From NCBI RefSeq assembly GCF_018860425.1, contig NZ_JAHKPI010000020.1, forward strand, positions 62,001-126,000: a stretch of DNA of 64,000 nt. The letters run 5' to 3'. Of the stretch, positions 9,567 to 19,019 are shown in pieces (the first letter of the stretch is position 1; each line of letters opens with the position of its first letter). A program made the translations under genes and the position numbers. Under the pieces are notes generated by a model. The model was not told the origin of the DNA, made no database searches, and worked only from the letters and a program-made list of their open reading frames with translations. Source of the DNA: Marinobacter sp. F3R08 (GTDB lineage: Bacteria > Pseudomonadota > Gammaproteobacteria > Pseudomonadales > Oleiphilaceae).

Positions 9567-10099
9567 TGGATCCCGCACAAGGAATGGCAGCCTATCCCAA
9601 AAGCCTGAAAGTCAGCCTCGTCGTGGCGGCAATGCTGCTGTTCGCCCTGCTTATGATTAATCAGCCGCTGCAGACTGCCTCCGCGCCCCAGGGTATCGTC
9701 AGCTATCAATTGGCCGGTACCGCAGATCAGGCCCATGCCATTCTTCGAAGTTGGAGAAGTGACGGTGCCGCGTGGGCGAAGGTTTCACTGTGGCTGGACT
9801 TCCTGTTCATCCCGGCCTACATGCTGGCCCTCATCCATCTGACGAGGCATTTCACACGAGACCGGCCCGGTGTTCGGGAGCGAATGGTAGCACGATGGAT
9901 TCGTGCCCTGTTCGTTACTGGCGGGCTCAGCGATGGTGCGGAGAACATACTGCTCCTGAACAACTTCAACCCGCCCACCGACGAGATCAGCCTGTCCGCG
10001 ACCCTTTGCGCGCTGATCAAATTCACAGCGCTCACCCTGGGCATTGCCGGACTGGTAATTATCAGGGCGGCGAGGCGCCATCCGTTGGCAAATCACTGA
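9566..10099 (+). CDS. Hypothetical membrane protein, hemW operon
   Basis: 177-residue protein with four probable transmembrane stretches (about residues 17-33, 72-92, 112-130 and 143-164). I do not recognise a characterised family. The ATG overlaps the hemW stop (TAATG), so it is translated with hemW. It converges with trmB, only 17 bases away. No catalytic motif is visible; a role in haem or membrane biology would be speculation from position alone. Confidence 0.7.
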   Translation: MDPAQGMAAYPKSLKVSLVVAAMLLFALLMINQPLQTASAPQGIVSYQLAGTADQAHAILRSWRSDGAAWAKVSLWLDFLFIPAYMLALIHLTRHFTRDRPGVRERMVARWIRALFVTGGLSDGAENILLLNNFNPPTDEISLSATLCALIKFTALTLGIAGLVIIRAARRHPLANH

Positions 10100-10116
10100 T
10101 CTCATCTGACCGGCGA

Positions 10117-10851
10117 TCAGTTGGTCCGATGAAACAACAGGTCCCAGACGCCGTGCCCCAGGTTTTCACCTCTCTTTTCGAACTTGGTGATGGGGCGGTC
10201 ATCGGGGCGCGGTGAGTAGCTTCCAGTTGCCTGAGTATTGGCAAAGCCTTCAGACTCGTTCATCACCTCCATCATGTGTTCAGCGTAATTCTCCCAGTCG
10301 GTCGCCAGATGCAGGATGCCGCCGACTCGCAACTTGTGGCGAACCCGCTGGACAAACTCGTGCTGAATCAGCCGGCGTTTGTGATGTTTCTTCTTGTGCC
10401 AGGGATCCGGGAAAAACACCATAACCCGATCCAGGCAGGCGTCCGGCAAACACAGATCGATCACATCGTTCGCATCGATGCTGTAAATCCGGACGTTCTC
10501 CAGTCCGCGATCTTCTATGTCTTTGAGCAGAGCGCCAACACCCGGCTGGTGAACTTCAACGCCAATAAAATCCTGCTCGGGAGCCGCTTCTGCCATCTCT
10601 GCCAGCGATCGTCCCATACCAAAACCAATTTCCAGATTAAGCACGGCGTCCCGCCCAAACACCTGACGAGGGTCGATCATTCCGTGCTCCCGGGTCAGAC
10701 CGTACTTCGGCCAGCTTCGCTCAAACGCTTTTTTCTGTCCTTCGGTCATCCGACCCTGGCGCAAAACAAAGCTGCGCACACCCCGTCGAGTGGTAACAGG
10801 GGATTCAGCGGACGCGTCTTTGGGGTCTTGCGGTTCATTCTGGTCTGTCAT
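10117..10851 (-). CDS. trmB: tRNA (guanine-N7)-methyltransferase
   Basis: Methylates G46 in the variable loop of tRNAs. The SAM-binding motif is [14 protein letters not shown]; further family motifs are [29 protein letters not shown] and, near the C-terminus, PITKFEKRG. 244 residues, including an acidic N-terminal tail of about 30 residues. The ATG at 10851 has AAGGA 6 bases upstream and is preferred to a TTG two codons earlier. Confidence 0.97.
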   Translation of the reverse strand: MTDQNEPQDPKDASAESPVTTRRGVRSFVLRQGRMTEGQKKAFERSWPKYGLTREHGMIDPRQVFGRDAVLNLEIGFGMGRSLAEMAEAAPEQDFIGVEVHQPGVGALLKDIEDRGLENVRIYSIDANDVIDLCLPDACLDRVMVFFPDPWHKKKHHKRRLIQHEFVQRVRHKLRVGGILHLATDWENYAEHMMEVMNESEGFANTQATGSYSPRPDDRPITKFEKRGENLGHGVWDLLFHRTN

Positions 10852-10922
10852 CTGCAATCCTTAACCACAGGTAGCGGGTATTGTTAAACGGTCGTGACCG
10901 ACAGTTTACCAGAGTGGCTCCG

Positions 10923-12455
10923 TCAGGCCGAAACCACCGAGCTCCGTCCCTGCTGCCGATCCAGTTGGCGGTATCCCAACGCCTCAACCAGGTGACCCTG
11001 AGCAAGCGCCTCACAGCCCTCCAGATCCGCAAGGGTTCTGGCCACCCGAATTATCCGGTGCAGCGCCCGGGCTGAAAGCCCCAGCTTTTCCATCGCACCA
11101 CAGAGCAGCAGCTCACCCTGACGGTTCAGTCGGCAGGCGTCGTGCAGTTCCCGCCCTGCCAGGGCTGCATTCAGACAACCCCGCTCTTTCTGTCGAGCCC
11201 TGGCTGCGACTACGCGCTTGCGGACGGTAGCGCTGGTCTCGCCGTCACCGCCCTGCTGCATCAGGACATCGCCACCCTGCACCGGAACCTCAACATGCAG
11301 ATCAAAACGATCCAGCAAAGGCCCGGATATTTTCGACCGGTAACGCATCACCTGTTGCGGCGTACACTGACACTCAATCGTCGGGTGGCCACCATACCCG
11401 CAGGGGCATGGGTTCATCGCGCCAACAACCTGAAACCGAGCCGGAAAAGTCACCTGGCGCGCAGCCCGGCTGATCGAGATCTCACCGGTTTCCATCGGCT
11501 CCCTCAGGACTTCCAGCACTCGTCGCTCGAATTCCGGCAGCTCGTCCAGAAATAATACGCCCCGGTGAGCCAGGGAGATTTCTCCCGGTCTCGGGCTGCT
11601 ACCACCGCCAACCAGCGCCACCGCCGATGCGGTATGATGAGGCGTCCGGAAAGGTGGCTCGCGCCAGCCCCCCGCACGAACCGGAAAACCTGCCACCGAA
11701 TGCACGCTGGCCACCTCCATGGCAGCCGCATCATCCAGCCCCGGGAGAATACCGGGCAAACGGCTGGCAAGCATGCTCTTGCCGGTTCCCGGAGGGCCAA
11801 AGAACAACAGATTGTGACCACCTGCTGCAGCCACCTCCAGGGCCCGCCTTGGCACCCGCTGACCACAGACGTCCGAGAGATCCGGCGTATCACCGGCGCT
11901 GTCTGGTATGTGTTCCAGCGACGTTCTGGGAATCGGCACCAGACGGGCTCGCTCACTCAGATGCTCGCACACGACCAGCAGGTGACTGGCCGCCAGCACA
12001 TCACCCTGGCTGGCCAGGGCCGCCTCCTCGGCATTGCCCTGCGGCACGAGCAACGCCCGGCGCTCCTGTCTGGCAGCCAGCACGGCCGGCAGAACACCCT
12101 TGAGGGGCCGCAATGCGCCATCCAGAGACAGTTCACCCAGAAATTCACAGTCAGAGAGGCTCTGTGCCGGAATCTGTCCCGAGGCGGCCAGGATTCCAAG
12201 GGCGATCGGCAGGTCAAAGCGACCGCCTTCCTTGGGCAAATCGGCAGGCGCCAGATTGATGGTGATTCGGCGGGCGGGAAATTCAAATCCGGCATTCAGG
12301 AGAGCACTGCGAACCCGTTCCCTGCTCTCTCGAACTCCGGTCTCCGGCAGACCAACAATCGAGAGCGCGGGCAAGCCGCCGGAAAGGTGAACTTCAACAG
12401 TAACAGCGGGGGCAGACACGCCAATTGAGGCGCGTGAGTGAACAATAGCAAGCAT
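10923..12455 (-). CDS. comM: ComM/YifB family AAA+ helicase-like ATPase
   Basis: 510-residue magnesium-chelatase-like AAA+ protein. In Vibrio cholerae and relatives ComM is a hexameric helicase that helps branch migration during natural transformation. Order: N-terminal LonC-like domain, Walker A FFGPPGTGKSM, Walker B GVLFLDELPE, then a cysteine-rich NPCPCGYGG segment and a C-terminal lid domain. Full length with no breaks. It follows ubiK by 62 bases on the same strand; pilT elsewhere in the window would fit a transformation route, but competence is not shown. Confidence 0.93.
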   Translation of the reverse strand: MLAIVHSRASIGVSAPAVTVEVHLSGGLPALSIVGLPETGVRESRERVRSALLNAGFEFPARRITINLAPADLPKEGGRFDLPIALGILAASGQIPAQSLSDCEFLGELSLDGALRPLKGVLPAVLAARQERRALLVPQGNAEEAALASQGDVLAASHLLVVCEHLSERARLVPIPRTSLEHIPDSAGDTPDLSDVCGQRVPRRALEVAAAGGHNLLFFGPPGTGKSMLASRLPGILPGLDDAAAMEVASVHSVAGFPVRAGGWREPPFRTPHHTASAVALVGGGSSPRPGEISLAHRGVLFLDELPEFERRVLEVLREPMETGEISISRAARQVTFPARFQVVGAMNPCPCGYGGHPTIECQCTPQQVMRYRSKISGPLLDRFDLHVEVPVQGGDVLMQQGGDGETSATVRKRVVAARARQKERGCLNAALAGRELHDACRLNRQGELLLCGAMEKLGLSARALHRIIRVARTLADLEGCEALAQGHLVEALGYRQLDRQQGRSSVVSA

Positions 12456-12517
12456 GACAACCTTCCATGGTTATTCCAATAACGATTACCCGGCATCCTG
12501 CCGGGCTCTGCCGGGGT

Positions 12518-12772
12518 CTATTTTTCCTGCAGACTAGTTTCCAGCTCGGCAACCCGCTGCTCCAGCGCGTCCACCTTTTCGCGAGTCTTCGACAACACTG
12601 CCTGCTGAGCATCGAACTCTTCGCGGGTTACCAGTTCCAGGCGGGAAAGAACAGCCATCACGGTTGCCCGGGCCTGGGTTTCAAAATCCTCGCGCGCAGC
12701 GCGGGCCATATCGGGAACAAACTGGCCAAACTGGCCCTGCAGCTGAGTAAAAATATCCTGTGGACCTTTCAC
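12518..12772 (-). CDS. ubiK: Ubiquinone biosynthesis accessory factor UbiK (BMFP)
   Basis: 84-residue helical protein of the BMFP/YqiC family. UbiK binds UbiJ and lipids and supports late ubiquinone synthesis under aerobic conditions. An N-terminal amphipathic helix is followed by a coiled coil starting around residue 50 (REEFDAQQAV onward, with regular Leu/Val heptads). The start is a GTG at 12772 with GAGGTAAC just upstream. Divergent from glnK. Confidence 0.9.
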   Translation of the reverse strand: MKGPQDIFTQLQGQFGQFVPDMARAAREDFETQARATVMAVLSRLELVTREEFDAQQAVLSKTREKVDALEQRVAELETSLQEK

Positions 12773-12917
12773 ACGTTACCTCACAAATTCCTGAAAGATG
12801 CGGCTTCGACTAAAAGAGAAGACCTGTTACCGCTCCGCGGGAGTGTATCACACCGCAGCCCCTGCCATACTGTAGGCGATCGATCCTATAATAATGGTCG
12901 AACGGTCAGGCGAGCCC

Positions 12918-12985
12918 GCTCCAATTTGGCTCACTGATCAACCAACCGCCCCACTTTGGTGCACATCTTTGCGCCATTCTGGTAC
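12918..12985 (+). promoter_or_regulatory. Three NtrC-like binding sites upstream of glnK
   Basis: Three sites resembling the NtrC dyad GCACCA-N3-TGGTGC: 12918-12932 (GCTCCA/TGGCTC), 12948-12962 (GCCCCA/TGGTGC, one mismatch) and 12971-12985 (GCGCCA/TGGTAC). Their centres lie about 50-105 bp upstream of the sigma-54 promoter, a normal enhancer distance. They explain much of the 382-base ubiK-glnK gap; a TATAAT hexamer at 12887-12892 has no convincing -35 partner. Confidence 0.7.
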
Positions 12986-12998
12986 GCGGATATCGTAA

Positions 12999-13493
<495 letters not shown>

Positions 13494-13565
13494 ACCAGCT
13501 CTGATTTTTGAACAGCCAACGCAAAAAAACTTATAACCTGAAAAGCCTCGTGCGGAGGGCTTCAT

Positions 13566-14849
13566 ATGGAAAGCAATCTCAATCACATTTTTGAACTCCA
13601 GTATGCGCTGGATACCTTTTACTTCCTGATTTGTGGTGCCCTGGTCATGTGGATGGCCGCTGGTTTCGCCATGCTGGAATCCGGCCTGGTACGCGCCAAG
13701 AACACCACTGAAATCCTGACCAAAAACGTCTCCCTGTTTGCCGTTGCCTGTACGATGTACCTCATCTGCGGTTACGACATCATGTACGGCGGCGGTATTT
13801 TCCTGAGCGGCGTCACAACTGTCGCTCAAATGGACGATGCAGCCATCGCCGGCATCATTGCCGCATCCACCGAAGCTGGCTTCAGCGACATGGGTGAATA
13901 CAGCGGTGCGTCTGACTTCTTCTTCCAGGTTGTCTTCGTTGCAACAGCCATGTCCATCGTCTCCGGTGCCGTGGCTGAGCGCATGAAGCTCTGGGCCTTC
14001 CTGGCATTTGCCGTTGTTATGTGTGGCTTCATCTACCCGATGCAGGGTTCCTGGACCTGGAACGGCGACGCGGTCTTCGGTATGTATGAGCTGAACTACA
14101 GTGACTACGCCGGCTCCGGTATCGTCCACATGGCCGGTGCAGCAGCAGCCCTGGCAGGCGTTCTTCTGCTTGGTGCCCGTAAAGGCAAATACGGCGCCAA
14201 CGGTGAAATCCGTGCGTTCCCGGGCGCCAACCTGCCGCTGGCAACACTTGGTACCTTCATTCTGTGGATGGGCTGGTTCGGCTTTAACGGCGGCTCTACC
14301 CTCAAGCTGGGTGGTATCGGCGTAGCCAACGAAGTAGCGAACGTATTCATGAACACCAATGCCGCGGCAGCTGGTGGTCTGATTGCGGCCCTGATCGTCG
14401 CTCGCCTGATGTTTGGCAAAGCTGACCTGACCATGGCCCTGAACGGCGCCCTGGCTGGCCTGGTTGCCATCACTGCAGAGCCTGCAGATCCTTCTCCTCT
14501 GCTGGCCACCATCATTGGCGCTATCGGCGGCACCCTGGTGGTCTTCTCCATCGTAACCATGGACAAGCTGCGCATTGACGATCCGGTCGGTGCCATCTCT
14601 GTACACGGTGTGGTTGGTATCTGGGGCGTCTTCGCGGTTCTTCTGTCCGATGCAGACGCGACCTTCATGGGTCAGCTCGTCGGCATGCTGACCATCTTCG
14701 TCTGGGTTTTCGTAACCAGCCTGATCGTCTGGAGCATCCTGAAAGCAGTGATGGGTATCCGGGTCAGCGAAGAAGAAGAGTACGAAGGCGTGGATCTGTC
14801 CGAGTGTGGCATGGAAGCCTATCCGGAATTTGTCAGCGGCAAGCAATAA
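13566..14849 (+). CDS. amtB: Ammonium transporter AmtB
   Basis: 427-residue inner-membrane ammonium channel with eleven predicted helices. The twin pore histidines are His188 (IVHMAGA) and His347 (SVHGVVG). The signature stretch around FNGGS and NTNAAAAGG is present. No cleavable signal peptide is evident at the N-terminus. It follows glnK by 72 bases and ends before a strong terminator, so glnK-amtB is a two-gene operon under nitrogen control. Confidence 0.97.
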   Translation: MESNLNHIFELQYALDTFYFLICGALVMWMAAGFAMLESGLVRAKNTTEILTKNVSLFAVACTMYLICGYDIMYGGGIFLSGVTTVAQMDDAAIAGIIAASTEAGFSDMGEYSGASDFFFQVVFVATAMSIVSGAVAERMKLWAFLAFAVVMCGFIYPMQGSWTWNGDAVFGMYELNYSDYAGSGIVHMAGAAAALAGVLLLGARKGKYGANGEIRAFPGANLPLATLGTFILWMGWFGFNGGSTLKLGGIGVANEVANVFMNTNAAAAGGLIAALIVARLMFGKADLTMALNGALAGLVAITAEPADPSPLLATIIGAIGGTLVVFSIVTMDKLRIDDPVGAISVHGVVGIWGVFAVLLSDADATFMGQLVGMLTIFVWVFVTSLIVWSILKAVMGIRVSEEEEYEGVDLSECGMEAYPEFVSGKQ

Positions 14850-14867
14850 GCGCTGATACCACGAACG

Positions 14868-14899
14868 AAAAAGGGGCGCCTGCGGGCGCCCCTTTTTTA
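14868..14899 (+). terminator. Rho-independent terminator of glnK-amtB
   Basis: GGGGCGCC (14873-14880), a TGCG loop, then GGCGCCCC (14885-14892) and a run of six T. A-residues on the left side could also let it work for the convergent gene at 14931-15119. Confidence 0.93.
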
Positions 14900-14930
14900 T
14901 TGCTTGTGTGAGCCTGATCGACCTGACTGC

Positions 14931-15119
14931 CTAGGCAGAATACGAACTATACTCCGCCTTTTTTACATAGACGCGCAGTTCCAGAAGCGCTTCGAGCTCG
15001 TTCTCATAAGGTCCCTCAATTGAGCCCTCTCGGGTCTCAAAATACCAGGCACCGTTTACCGAACTCAGCCGCTCAGACCGGAACCAGTTCTTCTCAGACT
15101 CACCCTGTCGCACCATCAT
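14931..15119 (-). CDS. DUF6316-like small protein
   Basis: 62-residue soluble protein. The pattern WFRSERL, then NGAWYFETREG and GPYENELEA, matches short DUF6316-type proteins found in Pseudomonas and relatives; the function is unknown. The ATG at 15119 is set by a strong GGAGGGGAG Shine-Dalgarno; an open extension of 11 codons upstream would include the ribosome site and is rejected. Converges with amtB and is codirectional with speE. Confidence 0.7.
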   Translation of the reverse strand: MMVRQGESEKNWFRSERLSSVNGAWYFETREGSIEGPYENELEALLELRVYVKKAEYSSYSA

Positions 15120-15272
15120 GGCTCCCCTCCTGACACAGATCCTTATTACCAATCAGCGCTTACTGCCTCACAAGTCTAGCCGATGCCCCGGTCCCCGGAG
15201 AGAACGTCTGGACCAAAGCAGTCGGTCGCTCATAGCCGAAGGGAATATCGGCTTCAGTTCGCAACCGTTGGC

Positions 15273-16154
15273 CTAACCCTCGCCGGGAATAACATGATCC
15301 TCCAGCTCATCAACCATGAACTGAGGCATCGCCAGTGCACCGTGGTGGACCCCCGGGTTGTAGTAACGGGTTACAAAGGGACGGTTCTCGGCATCCTCCT
15401 CTCGGAAATACCGTACCGGTTTGTCCTTGCCGGCCATGGTGCAGCTCCACCAGCCCGTTGGGTACACCGGCTGCGGAAATGGCAGGGTCTGGACGTGATC
15501 AAATCCCGCCTTGCGCATGTCCTCATGGATTGACTTGATGATGGTACTGGTATGCAACAGCGGGGATTCGCTTTGCTGCACGATCAGACCACCATCGCGC
15601 AGGGCGAGCATGGCATCACGGTAGAAGTCCAGGGCAAACAGGCCTTCGGCGGGACCGACCGGATCGGTGCTATCGATGATAATCAGATCAAGGCTGCTGG
15701 GCTCAATGTCTCGAATCCATTGTATTCCGTCGCCAAAGAAAAAATTGGCGCGTGGATCGCCATTGGATTCACACAGCTCCGGGAAGTACTTCTCGGAGGC
15801 CCGGGTGACCCGCTCATCGATTTCCACTTGCCAGGCTTCCTCAACACCCGGGTGCTTGAGCACCTCCTTCAGGGTGCCACAGTCACCTCCGCCCACAATG
15901 ACCACCTTTTTCGGATCGCGATGGGTGAACAGAGCCGGATGCGTCATCATCTCGTGGTACAGGAAGTTATCGCGGCTGGTCAGCATCACGCAGCCATCCA
16001 GTACCATCAGATTGCCGAACGTTTTGGTCTCGTAAATCTCCAGTTTCTGGAACGCTGTCTGTTCCTCGTGAAGCTTCTTTTTTACGTCCAGGGAGAACGC
16101 GGTTCCCTGGTCCTGGAATACCTCGGTGAACCAGCCATCATTGAGCGCTGTCAT
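15273..16154 (-). CDS. speE: Spermidine synthase (polyamine aminopropyltransferase)
   Basis: Transfers an aminopropyl group from decarboxylated SAM to putrescine. 293 residues. Motifs: IVGGGDCGTLKEVLKH (dcSAM site), the acidic VEIDERV, and the catalytic Asp in IIIDSTDPVGPAEGLF; the C-terminal TGWWSCTMAG is typical. Divergent from speA across 209 bases, forming a polyamine locus. No speD is visible in the window. Confidence 0.96.
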   Translation of the reverse strand: MTALNDGWFTEVFQDQGTAFSLDVKKKLHEEQTAFQKLEIYETKTFGNLMVLDGCVMLTSRDNFLYHEMMTHPALFTHRDPKKVVIVGGGDCGTLKEVLKHPGVEEAWQVEIDERVTRASEKYFPELCESNGDPRANFFFGDGIQWIRDIEPSSLDLIIIDSTDPVGPAEGLFALDFYRDAMLALRDGGLIVQQSESPLLHTSTIIKSIHEDMRKAGFDHVQTLPFPQPVYPTGWWSCTMAGKDKPVRYFREEDAENRPFVTRYYNPGVHHGALAMPQFMVDELEDHVIPGEG

Positions 16155-16363
16155 TTATGCCTCCCGTTGTGGGCCTTGGCCTTTGTTAAAAGGCGTATTG
16201 TAGGGCTGCCCTATCATGAGCTAAAGCGATAATCGCAGGAGCCAGCCATATATTTTCCGCACCCGGTTCTTTTAGCCCGGGGTGGGAATCCATACAATGT
16301 CGGCCAGAGGCCGGCCCCGTACAGATCCCCCGCCGGCCAGTGTTTCCTGACAGGATAGCAAGC

Positions 16364-18274
16364 ATGAGCGAAGCCAGTGCCACCCCGGCCCACAAGGTCT
16401 ACAACATCGCCCACTGGAGTGACGGTTACATCGGTGTCAACGATGCAGGCCAGGTATTGATCCGGCCCGACCGGGGCCATAGCCCGGCACGGATCAATCT
16501 CCCGGAGCTGACCCGCACGCTGACGGAATCCGGAGTTCAGCTACCCGTGCTCGTGCGTTTCGTCGATATCCTCCATGACCGGGTCAACAAGCTGTGCAAC
16601 GCATTCAACAAAGTGGCGGATGAACACGCCTATCAAGGTCGTTACACCGCGGTTTACCCGATCAAGGTCAACCAGCAGCGCCGGGTGGTTGAGGAACTAC
16701 TGGCCTCCGAGCCTGCAGCCTCAAAAGGACAGATCGGCCTTGAGGCAGGGAGCAAACCCGAGCTGATGGCGGTGCTGGCAATGTCGCAACAACCGGGCTC
16801 AGTGATCGTTTGCAACGGCTACAAGGACCGGGAATACATTCGTCTTGCCCTCATTGGTCAGGCACTCGGTCACCGGGTGTTCATTGTGGTGGAAAAAAAG
16901 TCCGAGCTCCCACTCATTCTGGAGGAAGCGAAAAGCCTGGGGGTATCGCCACTGATCGGGGTCCGGGCCCGACTGGCAACCATCGGCAAGGGCAACTGGC
17001 AGAATACCGGTGGGGAAAAGTCCAAGTTCGGTCTGTCCGCCAGCCAGGTGCTGGATGTGGTGAATACCCTGCGCGAAGCCGGGGCACTTGATACCTTGCA
17101 GCTGCTGCACTTTCACCTTGGCTCCCAGATTGCCAATATCCGGGACATCCAGACCGGACTCAGAGAATGCGCGCGCTTTTACAGTGAACTGCGCCAGATG
17201 GGGGCACCTGTCGGTACCGTTGATATCGGGGGCGGCCTGGGTGTGGACTATGAAGGCACCCGCTCCCGCAGCAGCTGCTCCATGAATTACAGTGTCTATG
17301 AATACGCCTACAACGTCGTGCATGTCCTGCAGGCGGAGTGTGATCGTCATGGTATTCCTCACCCGGATCTGATCAGCGAATCCGGAAGAGCGCTAACGGC
17401 CCATCATTCGGTGCTGGTAACCAATGTGATCGACCACGAAGCCCCGGAGAACCGGACGCCACAACAGCCAGACGAAAAGGCGCCCGCCCCTCTGCACGAT
17501 CTCTGGCGAGACCTGAAAAGCCTTCAGGACAGCGCCACACCGCGCTCTCTGGCCGAGATCTATCACGACGTACTGCATGCCATGGCCGATGTTCACGCCC
17601 AGTTTGCCCACGGTGTGCTCTCCCTTCAGGAGCGGGCAAATGCCGAAACCCTCTACACCCGATGTTGCCGGCTGCTTCGGGATCAGCTCGACAGCAGCAA
17701 TCGGGCCCACCGGGAAATCATTGACGAGCTGAACGAGAAACTGGCCGAGAAGCTGTTTGTAAATTTCTCTCTGTTCCAGTCGCTGCCCGATGTCTGGGGC
17801 ATTGATCAGATTTTCCCGGTCATGCCGGTCAACGGCCTGAACCGCCCGCTTACCCGGCGCGCGGTGATACAGGACATCACCTGCGATTCCGATGGCCGGA
17901 TTGACCGATACGTGGATGGTCAGGGCACCGAAACCACCCTGCCGCTTCCGGAGGCGAAAACAGGCGAACCCCTGTTGATGGGATTTTTCATGACAGGCGC
18001 CTATCAGGAGATTCTCGGGGACATGCACAACCTGTTCGGTGACACCCACTCTGTGGATGTCCGCCTGACTGCTGAGGGAGGCCACAGCATCAGTGAAACC
18101 ATCACCGGCGATACCGTGGCGAAGGTACTGCGCTATGTAAACTTCGAACCTGACGCGTTATTGGAAGCCTACCGGCGTAAATTTGCGGCCTCCACCCTTG
18201 CACCAGACACCCAGTCGGCGTTGCTGGCCGAACTGTCCGCCGGGCTGGATGGATACACCTACCTCGAAGAATAA
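16364..18274 (+). CDS. speA: Biosynthetic arginine decarboxylase SpeA
   Basis: PLP enzyme (636 residues) converting arginine to agmatine for putrescine synthesis. The PLP lysine is in YPIKVNQQRRVV; HFHLGSQI and GGLGVDYEG form the phosphate-binding and substrate region, and SESGRALTAHH is the conserved C-terminal barrel motif. The inserted helical domain (around residues 360-460) is normal for this family and separates it from lysA-type decarboxylases. ATG at 16364 with AGGATAG upstream. Codirectional with nothing upstream; faces speE. Confidence 0.96.
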   Translation: MSEASATPAHKVYNIAHWSDGYIGVNDAGQVLIRPDRGHSPARINLPELTRTLTESGVQLPVLVRFVDILHDRVNKLCNAFNKVADEHAYQGRYTAVYPIKVNQQRRVVEELLASEPAASKGQIGLEAGSKPELMAVLAMSQQPGSVIVCNGYKDREYIRLALIGQALGHRVFIVVEKKSELPLILEEAKSLGVSPLIGVRARLATIGKGNWQNTGGEKSKFGLSASQVLDVVNTLREAGALDTLQLLHFHLGSQIANIRDIQTGLRECARFYSELRQMGAPVGTVDIGGGLGVDYEGTRSRSSCSMNYSVYEYAYNVVHVLQAECDRHGIPHPDLISESGRALTAHHSVLVTNVIDHEAPENRTPQQPDEKAPAPLHDLWRDLKSLQDSATPRSLAEIYHDVLHAMADVHAQFAHGVLSLQERANAETLYTRCCRLLRDQLDSSNRAHREIIDELNEKLAEKLFVNFSLFQSLPDVWGIDQIFPVMPVNGLNRPLTRRAVIQDITCDSDGRIDRYVDGQGTETTLPLPEAKTGEPLLMGFFMTGAYQEILGDMHNLFGDTHSVDVRLTAEGGHSISETITGDTVAKVLRYVNFEPDALLEAYRRKFAASTLAPDTQSALLAELSAGLDGYTYLEE

Positions 18275-18308
18275 TTGCCTGCAGCACGGCTGTTTTGTTC
18301 AGGCCAAT

Positions 18309-18338
18309 TGATCCAACGGACAAACCGGTGCGTAAATC
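18309..18338 (+). promoter_or_regulatory. ECF (RpoE/ChrR-type) autoregulatory promoter
   Basis: TGATCC (18309-18314), exactly 18 bases, then TAAATC (18333-18338). This resembles the singlet-oxygen RpoE promoters of Rhodobacter (TGATCC-N18-TA with a T five bases on). It sits about 80 bases before the sigma gene's chosen GTG start, which fits positive autoregulation. Confidence 0.6.
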
Positions 18339-18419
18339 CTGGGACTGACAAACCCGGGACGAGTGCATAGAATGATGAACACAACAAGCTCAAATCATGC
18401 GACTGCCAAGGAGCATCCG

Positions 18420-19019
18420 GTGACCACACTGGATAAAACACCAGCCAGTTCCGAGGGCCGAAAGGATCCATGGAGTCAATTATTGCAAAAAGTGGGCAAA
18501 CATCAGGATCGCGAAGCGTATCACGCCCTGTTTGAGCATTTTGGCCCCCAGATCAAGTATTACGCCATGGCAAACGGCATGGCGAGTCATGCAGAGGAGC
18601 TGGTTCAGGAAGTGTTTGTCTCCATCTGGAGGCGCTCCTGCCTCTATGACTGGCGCAAGGCCGCAGCGTCAACGTGGATATTCACCATCGCCCGGAACCA
18701 GCGCATCGATATGCTCAGGAAAATGCAGCGTACCAGTGCGGAAATGCCGGTTGAGACTGAAGATTTGTGGCAGATCCCGGGTGAGAATGAAAATGAGCCG
18801 GTGACCTCCCTGCACAGACTGATGTCCGAGCGACGGGTCAGGGAATCTCTGAGCCTTTTACCGGAAGAGCAGATTACCGTCATTGCCAAGGTTTACATGG
18901 AAAACAAGTCGCACCAGATGGTTGCAAACGAACTGGACATTCCACTGGGAACCGTCAAGAGCCGGGTTCGCCTGGCGCTGAACAAACTGAAAGTGATTTT
19001 GCAGGACCAGAACGTATGA
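18420..19019 (+). CDS. ECF sigma factor, RpoE/ChrR (ECF11-like) group
   Basis: 199-residue extracytoplasmic-function sigma factor. Region 2 runs from AYHALFEHFG through HAEELVQEVFVSIWRR (with the STWIFTIARNQRIDMLRK -10-binding helix); region 4 holds the HTH NELDIPLGTVKSRVRLAL. The GTG at 18420 is preferred because AAGGAG lies 6 bases upstream; alternative starts at 18363, 18372 and 18375 lack a good ribosome site. It overlaps the ChrR gene by ATGA, the standard sigma/anti-sigma arrangement. In this group the signal is singlet oxygen or organic hydroperoxide. Confidence 0.9.
   Translation: MTTLDKTPASSEGRKDPWSQLLQKVGKHQDREAYHALFEHFGPQIKYYAMANGMASHAEELVQEVFVSIWRRSCLYDWRKAAASTWIFTIARNQRIDMLRKMQRTSAEMPVETEDLWQIPGENENEPVTSLHRLMSERRVRESLSLLPEEQITVIAKVYMENKSHQMVANELDIPLGTVKSRVRLALNKLKVILQDQNV

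Noticed and set aside
12887-12892. TATAAT hexamer before glnK
   Set aside because: No -35 element at the right distance; the sigma-54 promoter explains the gene better.
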